Shown here: piece after piece, positions 36,303 through 48,961 of the stretch
How the letters are laid out: every line of letters starts with the position of its first letter
How positions within the stretch are numbered: the first letter of the stretch is position 1
NCBI GenBank assembly: GCA_028274465.1
Contig: CM051457.1
Span: 67,058,496-67,122,495 of the forward strand
Reading direction: 5' to 3'
Length of the DNA: 64,000 bases
Source of the DNA: Plantago ovata
Lineage: Eukaryota; Streptophyta; Magnoliopsida; Lamiales; Plantaginaceae
Translations under genes and position numbers: made by a program
Notes under the pieces: model-generated
The model's database searches: none
What the model was told of the DNA's origin: nothing
Seen by the model: the letters and a program-made list of their open reading frames with translations, nothing else

Positions 36303-36481
36303 TGTTAGGAAACTTGTAATTTTGATGAGCAATTAACCATGCTAAATTAAGGAAAGTCCAGTAACTAGTACTCTTAAGGTCCATAGGAATTTAGAATTTT
36401 AAGGACATTGTAAAAGAGGAACGTTTGCTGAAGACATAGATTAGGTGCTAGATAAGTTATTTCTTTTGCGTATGATGTATT

Positions 36482-36554
36482 TTATTTTCTGAAAAGAAAA
36501 TAACTTATTGATGCTAAAGCTTATGATGTATCTTATTTTCTGAAAAGAAAATAA
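36482..36554 (+). repeat. Duplicated GAAA-loop hairpins in copia LTR
   Basis: TTATTTTCT/AGAAAATAA 9-bp stems closing a GAAA loop at 36482-36503 and 36533-36554, inside a ~51-bp tandem duplication. Repeated in the LTRs at ~46197-46270 and ~55667-55733. Confidence 0.7.
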
Positions 36555-37042
36555 CCTATTGAAGCATTTGCTGAAGATATACTTTGTTTATTACAAACAA
36601 ATTATTGAAGCAAATAGAAACCGCTCAGAATCTTCAAGACTTTTGAAGATCTGAAGACTTGAAGAAATTGAAGATCTGAAGACTAGAAGATTGCTGAAGA
36701 CTGGTATCTACAAAGGCACGTGTTGCTCAGAAAGTGGAAAATTCAGCAACAGCATTGCATAAGTGAAAATCTGAAAGACAGAGTAGGTTGTGCTTGCTGA
36801 AACTGAGACTAACCACTTGCTGATGGAACATATGTGACCTCTTGCTGAATGTACGTAAATTTGCGCTCCAATGTTACTGTTTGAATTCTATTCAAATGTG
36901 CATTTAATGCAAAGCTTACACACGAAGGACATGAAGACTAGAAGACAAACAAAGATGCTGCTGAAAGTACAAAAGCAAGATAGTGACATGTTAAGGAACA
37001 AAAGCCTTAGGATTTGAAATTCAAACGGCTCCTTACTTACAC

Positions 37043-37050
37043 TATAAATA
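37043..37050 (+). promoter_or_regulatory. TATA box of copia LTR
   Basis: TATAAATA; the same box is at 46735-46742 and 56220-56227. Marks the U3/R promoter. Confidence 0.7.
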
Positions 37051-37953
37051 GAGGTCATCCGGCAAAGAGTTGAAGTGTGTCAACAACGTGATCAAACTCT
37101 CACTTGTGCTTAAAACTCACAAACCTTCGAACACTCTTACTGCCATTGATCCGTTCCAAGACTTAAAGCTTGAAAAAGCTACTTGTGAAGAAGTAGAACA
37201 AACTTGACTAAGAAATTAGTTAAGTGTTCTTTCTTTCAAAGAAGAACAAGTCTTGACACAAGAAACAATCAAACTTGTTTACTGCAAAGTATTCCAAGTT
37301 GTGTTTCTTAGATTACTTGTTGTAACTGAATAAATTATAATTAAGTTATCTCACCCCAAAACTCTCTAAGTGAAAATACACCCTTTCAGGCGTGATATTC
37401 AGGGGGAACTTAATCGAGCATAGTTTTGCTGATTAAAAGTACCAAGTTTGGTGGAGAACAAGGTTGAGTTCTCTAGTTTAGGTTGGAGACAAAGCAAGTG
37501 TGCTTTGGTTTCTGTTGAATCGCTTTAGATAGGAGATTGTAAGGAACCTCAATCATATCTTAGTGGATTCAGTCCTAGAAAGGACGAAGTGGATTAGTTG
37601 AGAGATTACGCCACTCTCAGATACCACTATAAAAGTGTTTCTGTGATTTACTTACTGTATTTAGCTTTCAGCAAATCATATCTGTCTGTACACAGTCACT
37701 CACTTCACTTGCTGAACCTTTACTTAACTGAAAGAGCACTTATTGTATCAAAGACTTCCGCTCTCTGATTTTAAGTATCAGCAAACCAAGCTACTGTAAA
37801 GTAACTTACGCTTGCTGAGAAAGTTAAGTATCAGCAAACTCATTACTGAAAAGTAATAAGTACTTGCTGAGAAAGTTTTAAACGACGAAAGTTTGAAAAG
37901 ACTATTCACCCCCCCCCTCTAGTCTTTTCTTGTTATTTAAAGGGACCAACAAG

Positions 37954-37968
37954 TGGTATCAGAGCAGG
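37954..37968 (+). other. Primer binding site (tRNA-iMet), copia element 1
   Basis: TGGTATCAGAGCAGG, two bases after the LTR end at 37951. Confidence 0.92.
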
Positions 37969-38063
37969 AGGTTCTTTAACCTTCTGCACTGAACCTAGAT
38001 CCCCTTAGGTGCTTTCCGTAAATCACTCTCACTTGATCAGTTTGGTAGTGATTTGCTGACAGG

Positions 38064-39638
38064 ATGTCTTTAGGAGATGCTCCCTTGCTGAAGCTGGAAA
38101 ATTACGAGAAATGGTGAAACAACATGATGCTACATCTTGAGGCCATTAGTGATGAGATGGTAACCGTCATTAATGATGGACCTATCAAGATCACCAAGGT
38201 TGAAAGGAGTTTCCCTCACAAGACCACTGAAGCTGGAGAGGAAACCATCAGATACGGTTGTGCCAAAACCAAGAGAGGAATGGACTTTTGATGAAGCTAA
38301 GAGATTCCGTCTTGATGGCCAAGAAAGAAATATCATCATTCGATCAACTCTGGATACCATACAGTGCAAACTGTGGGGTGCTAAGACTGCAAAGGAAGCT
38401 TGGAAAATGGTTCAAGATCTTTGTGCTGGATCTGACAAGACCAAGGAAAAAAACTTGAAGTACTTAAATTAAAGTTTCAAAACTTTAAGCAAGGTGCAAA
38501 CGAGTCACTAGAAGACTTGGATTTCAGATTCACAACTCTTGTTAGTGAAATGGCAGCATTGGGTGTTGGAAACCTTTATTCAGATTCTGAGAAAGTGAAA
38601 ACTATTATCAGAAGTTTGAATCAAGAATGGATCCACACTCAGAATTTCTATTATAATCAAGGAATGCCAGACATTACACCAACAGAGTTGTTCTCTCATC
38701 TTGCTACTGTCAACTATGAGACAAAGCAAAGAGAAAGTGTATTTGCTGAAAAATCGCAAAACATTGCTCTTGCTGCAAAGCCGTCATCTTCTGAAAAGAA
38801 GAATGAAAAAGAACCTACTGATGAAAATTCTTTGGTTGTCAAAAACATGAAGAAATTCATCAGCAAGGAACTTGAAACGCGAAAAGAAAAGAGAAGCTGA
38901 AAAAGCATCTTGGTAACAACTACCATAAGTACAAGAATGATACTAGCTCGCTGAACAAGCAAGCTCAGTAAGCTACATCATCAGAAGAACCAGCAGTTGG
39001 AAATGATCTATGTTTTTACTGCAAAAAGCCTGGACACTTCAAAGCTAATTGCCCTTTGCTGAAAGGCAAATCTGCTGAAAAGAAGAAGAAGTTCAAAAGA
39101 GCTTTTATTGCTGAAGAAAAGAAGAAGCTTCAAGCAAAAATCGATGCATTGTGTATTGATACTAGCTCCGAAGACAGTGAGGATGAAAGTTCAGAAACCG
39201 ACGATGAAGAAGTCACTCTAGACGTAGAGATTGGCAAAGAAGTTTGTGGAATAGCTATGGAAGCTTATCCAGATGTGTCGAACTACGAATTCTGCCTCAT
39301 GGCCGATCAGGTAAACAACTCTACCTCAGACTCAGACTCAGAAAGTGAAGACGAGATTGACCTTGACAAGATTCAAGGAGAAATCGAAAGATTTGAGGAA
39401 ACTCTCAGCAAACAGCAAGAGAAACTACAAGTTGCTGAAATTCTGACCAAGCAGACTACTGAAAAGTATGTCTTGCTGAAAGAAGAAACAAAAGAAAAAG
39501 ATGCTGAAATAAGGCGTCTTAAGAAGTTGATTGCTGAGCCTGCAGAGAAGAATTCTCAAATGGCATTAGAAATTGGAAGAATATCCAGTCCTCAATTCTA
39601 AATTTACTTGCTGAAATCCAAGAGATGAAAAAGATGAA
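38064..39638 (+). pseudogene. gag: Copia gag, element 1 (broken)
   Basis: The start at 38064 equals 57241 of element 2. A CGA to TGA stop occurs in the first ~20 codons, a ~14-nt deletion at ~38240 shifts the frame, and further shifts follow near 38470 and 38895. The zinc knuckle CFYCKKPGHFKANC is kept at ~39012-39053, followed by an acidic and coiled-coil-like region (39160-39560). It stops at the assembly gap. Confidence 0.85.
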
Positions 39639-39738
39639 NNNNNNNNNNNNNNNNNNNNNNNNNNNNNNNNNNNNNNNNNNNNNNNNNNNNNNNNNNNNNN
39701 NNNNNNNNNNNNNNNNNNNNNNNNNNNNNNNNNNNNNN
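39639..39738. other. Assembly gap (100 N)
   Basis: The sequence before the gap is late gag; the sequence after matches the region downstream of copia pol in element 2 (from 63090). The end of gag and all of pol are therefore missing from the assembly or from the element. Confidence 0.95.
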
Positions 39739-39980
39739 AATTCCTTCAAACGGGTATTTGTTAGGAAACTTGACCACTTGCTGAGACAGGCACTCAGTAA
39801 GAGAAAGAACTAAGGATTGCTGAGACGGGTACTCAGACAATCAAAAGATACTGAAACAGGTATTCAAGTATCAAAGGAATTTTCTAAGACGGGAATTCAG
39901 AAAAAGAGCAAACTCATCTCTCAGATTTACCAAAGGATGTCTCAAGTACAAAAGAATTTACTGATACGGGAAATCAGAAA
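39739..39980 (+). repeat. Hairpin array downstream of copia pol, element 1
   Basis: Five to six short hairpins with a common ACRGGNA loop: 39781-39797, 39820-39836, 39847-39872, 39880-39904 (partly decayed: CTAAG/TTCAG) and 39961-39977. Homologous to 62975-63333. Confidence 0.75.
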
Positions 39981-40503
39981 TATCTTTTAAACTTAGAAAT
40001 ATGAGATATCTAAGTAAGGGGGAACTTTCAGCAAGTATCTAGATTGTTAATTCAAACTCGCTGAAAAGATTCTTGTCTATTTCAGCAAGCAATCTATCCC
40101 TTATACTCGGTAAAATCAATTTGTGACGTTAAGCTGGCACAGATAAACTCGCAATAATCATGACATGAAATTCAATCGTGGCCATTGATTAAAAGGAGTT
40201 ATTAATCTAACGGCTAACAAAACAAAGAGAGAGAGTGCTCTGACGGTTTTAGTTAGTGGGCCACTACGCATTCAATGCAAAGGCTCCACTATCTCCAGTG
40301 TTTCTCTGTTTTACCCTTGCTGAGAGCTCAAATCGATTGAGTTTCTCACACACCAGAGACACTATATAAAGAAGGAGTTAGAGAAATGACAAAATTCTTT
40401 AACTCACATTTCCTTTCTCTGCAATTTTTAGCCTGAATCTACTGTACCTCCGGTCAAAAGCAAACTATCTTTTTCGTACACATTTTCTTGCTCTATATAA
40501 GAA
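39981..40503 (+). repeat. Spacer between hairpin array and 3' ORF
   Basis: No credible gene. It includes a GTAAGGGGGAAC purine tract (~40014) like that at 63365, and TATATAAAG at ~40371-40379, which may serve as an internal promoter for the 3' frame. Confidence 0.4.
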
Positions 40504-42562
40504 ATGGCTCCCAAGAGACAGTCATCTAAGTCCTCAAATCGTCAAAGGTTGACAGTGCTGAAACACGCACTGCTCCGGTGACTACTCCGGCCACAAACAC
40601 AACGAAAGTTGTGTTGAAAAACGACCGAATCACTGAAAAACCTATGCCTCCGTCATATCTTGACACTGCAAAGTGTGAGATGTTGATGCAATGGGGAGGG
40701 TTTGCAAAAGAAAAGTACATTAGGTACTTTTATGAACAAGAACTCGATGACCAAAATGAAGAGGCGCTTGAGTTTATCAAGCAGCAAGGCCTCATGAACT
40801 TTATCTCTGCTCGCACTAAGCAAGTGAGCATGATTGATACAATGGAATTCTACAACAATGCAGAAATCCAGTCCCTTACAGACAGTAATGGAGTCACTGA
40901 AAAAGTGATCCTTACTTATGTTCAGAACACGCAAATCGTCCTGAAATGGACTGATTTAGCGGAGATATTTCAGATTCCAACCACTGGAACTGAAGATGAC
41001 GTCACTGCCACTGACGAAGAAATTGAAGCTTTCTACAGTGACGTCAGAAATGCAAAAATGAAGAAAGGCGAGATAGCTCCCGTGACTTGGACAAAGCACG
41101 TTAAGAGAAAGCATCTCTGCCATTCACTTGGTCTAGTAGCTCTGCTACTAATAAAAGTTCTTGACTCCCAAGTTGGAGGAATTGACCAAGTAGGCCTGAG
41201 AAGATGGCCATTGCTGATGCATATCCATGAAAATAAATCGGAACTTAACTGGCTAAGTACATTTTCAATAGGCTTGTTGATTGTGTCACTAAGTTTAAGG
41301 TAAAGGTAGAAGACAACAAGGTCTCACCTTCCTTTCCAGTTATGTATGGAATCAAGATATGCTATATCCTTGAACATTTCAGGATTCAGCTAAGAAACCC
41401 ATTGGCAATCAAGAAATCTGTGTGCAATGTGGGAAGATCTTTCTACAAGCAGAATGTACCTAAGATTGCTGGAAAGAAAACTAAGAAGACAACAACTGCA
41501 AATGTTGTCAGCACAAGCCAGCAAGAAAGGTATACAACAACTGCAGATGTTACCACTCAGCAACTTAGAGATGAAACTGCTGTTGGTGGTGGTAACACAA
41601 ATGAAACTGCTGTAGAACTCAACAAGGTATGTGTACAACACCTGTTGCTGAAAAGAAACTATAGATGACTCTGGTAAACTGGAGAAATCTAACAAGAAAA
41701 GAGGAAAGCTGATGATGACACTCAGACTGCAGCGTCATCAGCAAACCCCGTACCTAGAGGAAACGAACAAGCAACAAAAGAAAGAAAACACTGGCTCACC
41801 AGTCAGTCCCTGATGTCCAAGACTCCTCAGTCAATTCCCAGACAATGCTGAAACGCATTTGCCAGTAGATGTTGCTGACGTGATTACTGAAGCCTATGTC
41901 AGCAATGTTGAAGTGTTTGCGGAAGCCTTCAACAATCAACTCAACGTTGATAACTCTACTGAGAATAGACCACAAGGCAGTTGAAATGAAATTTCTTCCC
42001 AAGTCCCCGATATCTACATTGTAGATAACTTAAATGATCCAACCATGGAACCAGTAAGGGACATTGCTGCTGATCTGCAAAAAGCGGCACTTGCTGATGC
42101 TGCTGAAAAGATGGTTGCTGAACAAGCAACTCATCAAGTTGCTGAACAACGCTTGCTGAAGGACCAGTTGCTGAAATAGCAATGGTTCCAGTTCCTGAAG
42201 TTGCTGAAACTCAAGAAGCATTATTCAAAGATGCATCTCATGATGCTGAGAATACTGGCCTAAGTTCACCCAAGACATCAATTGACAAAGTCCATCTTGT
42301 ACTGGAAGATTTAAGCAAACAAATGGAGTTGGAGATTGAAGAATCATCCAATAAGTCAATTGATCTCTTCATGACAAGCAGTGAGCTCAAAGGTCAAGAT
42401 GCTTCTGCTCAACTTGTCATTTCAGAGACAAGGGAGATTGCTGAAACCGCACAGCTTTCTCAGATAGAGCAAAACCAGAAGTCTGCTGAAGAAACAGTCC
42501 AAGAAGCTAAAGAAACTGTTAATGCTGAAAGGACTGAGCCACAACCTGTCCTTCCTCAGCAG

Positions 42563-42636
42563 GTAGTTAATTCAACCATCAGTAAAACTTCAAATTCTGA
42601 AAATTGTTCTTTTGCTAAAATTATCCTTCTCTACAG
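42563..42636 (+). other. Intron-like segment in 3' reading frame
   Basis: 74 nt, CAG|GTAGTT...CTCTACAG|ACT. Removing it joins the upstream open frame to the downstream frame (74 mod 3 = 2 matches the shift). A 72-nt look-alike follows at 42706-42777 (CAG|GTAGTT, CTAAC branch-like, TTTATTTCAG|GAT). The exons between are 69 and 78 nt, all phase 0. Confidence 0.5.
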
Positions 42637-43847
42637 ACTTCTCAAGATGCAAGTCAGATGGTTGCTGAAGCCTCTGCACCAGAACCAACACTCCCTGCTC
42701 AGCAGGTAGTTAATAATTTTGGTATAAAAACTAAGTTTGACAGCTTAGTACTTGTGTCTAACTATAATTTATTTCAGGATGAACAAATGGAGGATGCTAC
42801 TCAAGCTCCTCATGGAATGGAAATTGTACTACATGAGCTTGCTGACTCTCAGCAGGTAAATCATGTTTCAGACATGAACTCTAAAACAATTCTCCAAACC
42901 AATCCTGATCTAAATAAAATTCTTTTTCAAGCTCAAAAGGAGACCACTGAAGTGGTGCTCATCACTGAAGATCAGCAAGTGAGTTCTGAAGAACTATACT
43001 TGAACTTCAAAAGGACAACTTTGTCAAGAGTTGCTAAGTCCGTCAGCAACTGGCAAAGGTACAGGAGAATGGATTTCTCAGATCTTCACCTTCATCTCTC
43101 AAACGAGAAAAGAGATCTTCTCTGTTAAAGCTCGAAACATTTGTCCACTCCATCCTTCCTGAAGAAATGACATATTCTCAGCAAATGAGCTCAAATCTGA
43201 TTGCTCAAATCAGAGAGAATATGAAGGCCAAATTTAAGAGTGCCTCTCCAGCTGAGCAAGCTGTGATGCTCAAAGGTCTTTTTGTACCTGTGGTGGCTGA
43301 TCCCCACAAATTAACTGAGGAAGAGGAAGTGACAAGTGTTGCTTTGTATAAGCACGTGGAGCTAGTCATTCTAACAGATGATGAAGAAGAAGAAGATGAG
43401 AACATTCCCACTGATCCCAGTGATGATGAAGGGAAAGATTCTAAGGACAAGAAAGACGACGATGATGACAATCAAGGTCCAAGTCCTGGTGCTGGTGGAT
43501 TGAAGTTAACAGTTGCTGAAAATACTCAATCTGACAATCAGCAAGCTGAACAACAACAATCTCAGCAAGAATCTCAACCTCCTCCTGCTGATGCTGAAAA
43601 TCAAGCACCTGTGCAAGGTGCTGATACTGAAGAAGAATACGCCAAAAAAAGGGTTGCCTTGAAAAATGGCAAAAGTCCCGTTTCTGATGCCAAGGTTACT
43701 GAAGAAAACCTTGATGATGAGGATGAACAAGATGAAGATTACCAACGCGCTCTACAAAACAGTCTCTTGATCCATGCAAGACATACGCAGGATCTAGAAA
43801 TTGGCGAATCTTGAAGACCAAGAACAAAGGAAGTTCCATCCCTTCCA

Positions 43848-43977
43848 CTTACTACTGGCGAAACTCCAGTAATTGAGCCACAAACTCAATTAAAACTAAC
43901 TACTGGCGAAACTCCAGTAATTGAGCTACAAACTCAATTGAAACAACTAACTACTGGTGAAACTTCAGTTGTTGAGT
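43848..43977 (+). repeat. Coding minisatellite in 3' reading frame
   Basis: Three units of about 48-51 bp, each encoding a variant of LTTGETPVIEPQTQLK. Confidence 0.75.
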
Positions 43978-45754
43978 CTGAAGCGTTGCCATCAGCAACC
44001 ACTCAACAAAAAGGAAGTGAAGCTACTGATAAAGGTTCAAAAGTTGCTCAACTTGATGAATCTGAGGATGATGACGACTTGTCAGATCATGACGATGAAC
44101 AATCAAAGCGAGACCCAAAAGTTGCTCAGATTCCTCCTCCTGATTACATCACTGATAAAGGAGATTCATTAAGAGCCGAACTGCTTTTACAAGATGATCA
44201 GTTTGCTTCCGAACTAAAAGTTCATTCCTTGACACCACATTTAGTGCCGTTCCCAAGAGTTGAGGAGTTTACTCCCAGAATTCTAGCACTAAAACAAGTC
44301 CATGATGCCTGCAAAGCTGAAGATGAGGCATTGCTTGCTGAGAGCCCAGTTGACATTGGAAAGATATTGGCTACAGTGCTGAGACGCACTACAACTTTGA
44401 CAATAGCTCAGAAAGACATTAGTCTTTATCACAAGAGATATGAAGAAGATGTAAGTCAAGCGCTCAGGCTTGCAAAGAATGCTCTCGTAAAGGCTCAGAC
44501 TTACATGGATGAGAAGGCCGCAACAGAGAAAAGACATGAAGAGAACATGATGAATATTCAAAGACAGTTTTCAACAATGACATCTGACCAACAACAAATC
44601 ATCATGAAGTATAACAGTTTAAACACTCTTGCTGAAATTGCAATGAGTTTTATTCTCTGCACATCACTCCGATGTTGCAATCCATGTCTAAGGGGGAAAA
44701 GAAGAACACTGGAAAAAGAAACCAAACCCCTCCTGCTCCTGCTGATGATGCGCCACTACCAATAGAACCTCTTGCTGAAAAAGAGCAAAGTTCTAAAAGA
44801 CAAGCAGAATCTGAGTTGAATTCAGCAAGTACCAAAAAGAGAGAAACCGCTGCTGAAACTCAAGATTTTTGCCATACTGAAAGTCATCACAATCTGAATG
44901 AAGATGATGAAGATGATGACAATCAAACAATAGCTCAATCCATAAGAGCTAGACCCTTAACAGCCTTGACTCCGTCTGGCCACTCAAAGCATTTCTCGTC
45001 TGACTCTTCAGCAAGAGATCAAGACAATGCTAAGACAAGAAGAAGAAGGCAAAGACAGGATGAAAAGAGGCTGGCCAGCATTGCTATTGGCTACGGCATT
45101 GAATACACAAAGACCAGCAATGAAGAAACCACTCAGAATGTAATCAGAAACATTCATGGTTGCTGGATTTTAAAGCTGGAAGATTTGCTGGTAAATGAGT
45201 TCTTTCCTATAGCCATATTGAATCAAATGTTCAAATGGATTGAACTCAAGGTCCAAAGAAAGCAAAGGAAAGAATCCCTCCCAAGAAATATTGCTGGGAA
45301 ATGGTTGAATCTTGAGGTCTATGTAAGAAGAGTTGCCATTGGTAAGACATACAAACAAGAACCAAGTCTGATCAAACCACCTGGCATTGCTTACTACTCT
45401 GACCCGGTAACAAAGAAACCTAAGAAGAAACTTGGATTGATTCCTTATGAGTACTTCTATCTCACTGCTAAGGATCAAGAAGAAGATCTTCTCTGGCTAA
45501 GAAAGATTCATCCGAAAAGCATTGCAGATACACAGCTTCTCCATGCCAGCAATTGGGGCATGCATTTGTGGGTAATTAATTACATGGAAATGAATGCTGA
45601 AAAGCATCATCATACTGCCTGCAAAAACGCAAGAATTCTTCAACTACAAGTCCGTAGGCTTCTGGAAAACTACGAAAAGGACTGTGTTGAATTTATTGCA
45701 CTTGCTGAGAAGAGTGTAAGAGAGATTTTGAGAAAATCTTCTGAAAGAGCTTAA

Positions 45755-46019
45755 GTCCCTGCAATAGTTTTTGTTAAAGTTTTTGTTTGTTGATTCTGTT
45801 TATGTTATCTATGCTATTTCATGTAAACTTCTGAAAGATAACTATCAGCAATGAAACTTTTGACTCTTATTGGTTTTTGATTATGCAATTTACTTATGCT
45901 TACTGTTTAATTATTCAAGTATGCTTGCATTAATCAACTGATTTATTCAACATCAGAAACCTCTAAAAGGGTAACAATTAATTTAGCCATGGATTGCTAA
46001 CATCAAAAAGGGGGAAATT
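45755..46019 (+). repeat. 3'UTR and polypurine tract of copia element 1
   Basis: Non-coding, AT-rich; ends in AAAAAGGGGGAAAT beside the LTR. Confidence 0.8.
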
Positions 46020-47642
46020 TGTTAGGAAACTTGTAATTTTGATGAGCAATTAACAATGCTAAATTAAGGAAAGTCCAGTAACTAGTACTCTTAAGGTCCA
46101 TAGGAATTTAGAATTTTAAGGACATTGTAAAAGGGGAACGTTTGCTGAAGACTTAGATTAGGTGCTAGATAAGTTATTTCTTTTGTGTATGATGTATTTT
46201 ATTTTCTGAAAAGAAAATAACTTATTGATGCTAAAGCTTATGATGTATCTTATTTTCTGAAAAGAAAATAACCTATTGAAGCATTTGCTGAAGATATACT
46301 TAGTTTATTACAAACAAATTATTGAAGCAAATAGAAACCGCTCAGAATCTTGAAGACTTTTGAAGATCTGAAGACTAGAAGATTGCTGAAGACTGGTATC
46401 TACAAAGGCACGTGTTGGTCAGAAAGTGGAAAATTCAGCAACAGCATTGCATAAGTGAAAATCTGAAAGACAGAGTAGGTTGTGCTTGCTGAAACTGAGA
46501 CTAACCACTTGCTGATGGAACATATGTGACCTCTTGCTGAATGTACGTAAATTTGCGCTCCAATGTTACTGTTTGAATTCTATTCAAATGTGCATTTAAT
46601 GCAAAGCTTACACACGAAGGACATGAAGACTAGAAGACAAACAAAGACGCTGCTGAAAGTACAAAAGAAAGATAGTGACATGTTAAGGAACAAAAGCCTT
46701 AGGATTTGAAATTCAAACGGCTCCTTACTTACACTATAAATAGAGGTCATCCGGCAAAGAGTTGAAGTGTGTCAACAACGTGATCAAACTCTCACTTGTG
46801 CTTAAAACTCACAAACCTTCAAACACTCTTACGGCCATTGATCCGTTCAAAGACTTAAAGCTTGAAAAAGCTACTTGTGAAGAAGTAGAACAAACTTGGC
46901 TAAGAAATTAGTTAAGTGTTCTTTCTTTCAAACAAGAACAAGTCTTGACACCAGAAACAATCAAACTTGTTTACTGCAAAGTATTCCAAGTTGTGTTTCT
47001 TAGATTACTTGTTGTAACTGAATAAGTTATAATTAAGTTATCTCACCCCAAAACTCTCTAACTGAAAATACACCCTTTCAGGCGTGATATTCAGGGGGAA
47101 CTTAATCGAGCATAGTTTTGCTGATTAAAAGTACCAAGTTTGGTGGAGAACAAGGTTGAGTTCTCTAGTTTAGGTTGGAGACAAAGCAAGTGTGCTTTGG
47201 TTTCTGTTGAATCGCTTTAGATAGGAGATTGTAAGGAACCTCAATCATATCTTAGTGGATTCAATCCTAGAAAGGACGAAGTGGATTAGTTGAGAGATTA
47301 CGCCACTCTCAGATACCACTATAAAAGTGTTTGTGTGATTTACTTACTGTATTTAGCTTTCAGCAAATCATATCTGTCTGTACACAGTCACTCACTTCAC
47401 TTGCTGAAACCTTTACTTAACTGAAAGAGCACTTATTGTATCAAAGACTTCCGCTCTCTGATTTTAAGTATCAGCAAACCAAGCTACTGTAAAGTAACTT
47501 ACGCTTGCTGAGAAAGTTAAGTATCAGCAAACTCATTACTGAAAAGTAATAAGTACTTTCTGAGAAAGTTTTAAACGACGAAAGTTTGAAAAGACTATTC
47601 ACCCCCCCTCTAGTCTTTTCTTGTTGTTTAAAGGGACCAACT
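46020..47642 (+). repeat. Copia element 1, 3' LTR
   Basis: 1623 bp, starts TGTTAGG. The end reads ACCAACT instead of ACCAACA, then the target duplication CTCCA. It lacks about 25 bp present in the 5' LTR near 36660. Confidence 0.92.
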
Positions 47643-48961
47643 CTCCACCTACTCAGGAGGCCCCTATGTATGGGGGGAATGGGGATCGATTCGAGTGCTT
47701 TACCAATGAGTTGAAACAAGTCCTCAAGAGCGCCACTAGAACATCTGTGTCGAATGAAGTTTGCCGAATATGAAAGAACTATGGGCATGAAGCTCATATG
47801 TGTAGATCAGAGATTGCATATGATGATGGCAATTGGGTTCAAGGAGGCGAAGAGGAAGCTTTTGCTACGGAATTTGGTACTCAAGAAGCTAGCTACGGAC
47901 AAGATGGTAGGAATCCTCGAGGTGGATTTTGGAGAAGAGGCTTCCGGAACAATCAAGGATACGCACCGGCTAGCCAAACTTATGGCCCTAACCAAGACCG
48001 TAGTAGGCTTAGCTATGGTAATGATCACTGCGAAAATCCCGCTCCCAAAGAGCAACCGAAGTCGAAGACAGCTCTACTGATGGAAAACTTGCAGAAAATG
48101 GTTGATCACACCCAAAGTTTTCTTAAGCGTTATGAAGAAGATTCTGAGAAGACTAGGGCGAGGCTGGATCGTTTGGAAGAGAGCACTAGGCTTGCCCATC
48201 AGAAGATGCAAGAGTTGATTGACCGTGGAGCAAGTAGGGAGCAAAGGAAGTTGCCTAGCAACACTGAGAAGTCGATGTCCATTACCTTGGTGGGTGATCT
48301 TCCTGTTGAAATCACCATCAAGAAGGTTGCTAAATGTGAGCGTTGCAAGGATGAAGAACCCCCACTAGCCAAGGAAGAAGAGAAGGACCTTGGTTCTGAT
48401 GAGAGTGAAGAGGAGCAAGAGGATCCCGAGCCAGTCCCTGAAAGTTTCGATGTCAAGGTTGGGATTGGCGAACTTGAAGATGTTCGTGCTACACTAGATA
48501 CCGGATCTTACTCTAATGTGCTCCCAATGAATGTGTTTGAGAAGAGTAGCCTTGGAAAACTATCTGAGCATAAGGCTATTGTGCAACTGGCGGATGGATC
48601 CTTTGTGACACCCGAAGGCGTTGTGAAGAACGTATTGGTTAAGATTGGTGAAACTTCTGTGTACACCAACTTTGTAGTTATGCCGACGTCTACACCTGGG
48701 ATGGGGGATGTTGTTCTCTTGGGGCGAACGTTCTTAACTAAGCTACGCTCCGTGATAGACATCTACCGAAGAACTTGCACCATTGAGGTGGATGGCAAGC
48801 AACATGTGTTGCGAGCAATATCTGATCCAAATATACACAATGCTTCTCACACCGTTAACTACTTTGGTCTTGCTGTCTATGTTCATTCTCATTCACAGGT
48901 TCATGGCATGAGGAGAAGATCCATGAAGGGGAAGTCTAGTACCCTCAAGAAGAAGAACTAG
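47643..48961 (+). pseudogene. gag-pro: Athila-like gag-protease copy 3, 3' part
   Basis: Continues copy 3 after the copia insertion. The second Cys codon of the zinc knuckle has become TGA (~47772), then the frame is open to 48961. The retropepsin-like domain has DTGS near 48500 and the LLGRTFL block near 48720. Close to copy 1 throughout. Confidence 0.88.

Larger units (their letters stand above)
36303..37951 (+). repeat. Copia element 1, 5' LTR
   Basis: TGTTAGG...ACCAACA, 1649 bp. It contains two GAAA-loop hairpins (36482-36503, 36533-36554) and a TATAAATA box (37043-37050). The hexamer TGCTGA occurs at least 11 times. Confidence 0.92.
40504..45754 (+). pseudogene. Large extra 3' reading frame of copia element 1 (env-like position)
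   Basis: About 5.2 kb of linked open segments starting MAPKRQSSKSS at 40504. 40578-41303: a globular part. 42182-43128: Gln/Glu/Ala-rich. 43167-43814: strongly acidic. 43938-44765: coiled-coil-like. 44672-45754: basic C-terminal part. Frame breaks occur near 40545, 41270, 41640-42180, 43070 and 44640, plus a TGA at 43812. At least one break (42563-42636) is explained by an intron-like segment. Its place between pol and the 3' LTR is that of the env-like gene of SIRE/Maximus elements, but I see no signal peptide or clear membrane span, so function is unknown. Confidence 0.55.
36303..47642 (+). mobile_element. Ty1/copia element 1 (SIRE/Maximus-like), ~11.3 kb with gap
   Basis: LTRs 36303-37951 and 46020-47642, exact 5-bp target duplication CTCCA (36298-36302, 47643-47647), tRNA-iMet primer site, gag, an assembly gap where pol should be, a hairpin array, a ~5.2-kb extra 3' reading frame and a polypurine tract (AAAAAGGGGGAAAT, ~46005). 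The LTRs differ by few substitutions and one ~25-bp deletion, so insertion was recent. The long 3' frame suggests the SIRE/Maximus lineage. Confidence 0.88.

Noticed and set aside
43848-43977. CRISPR-like repeat array
   Set aside because: Three contiguous coding minisatellite units without spacers, in a plant retroelement.
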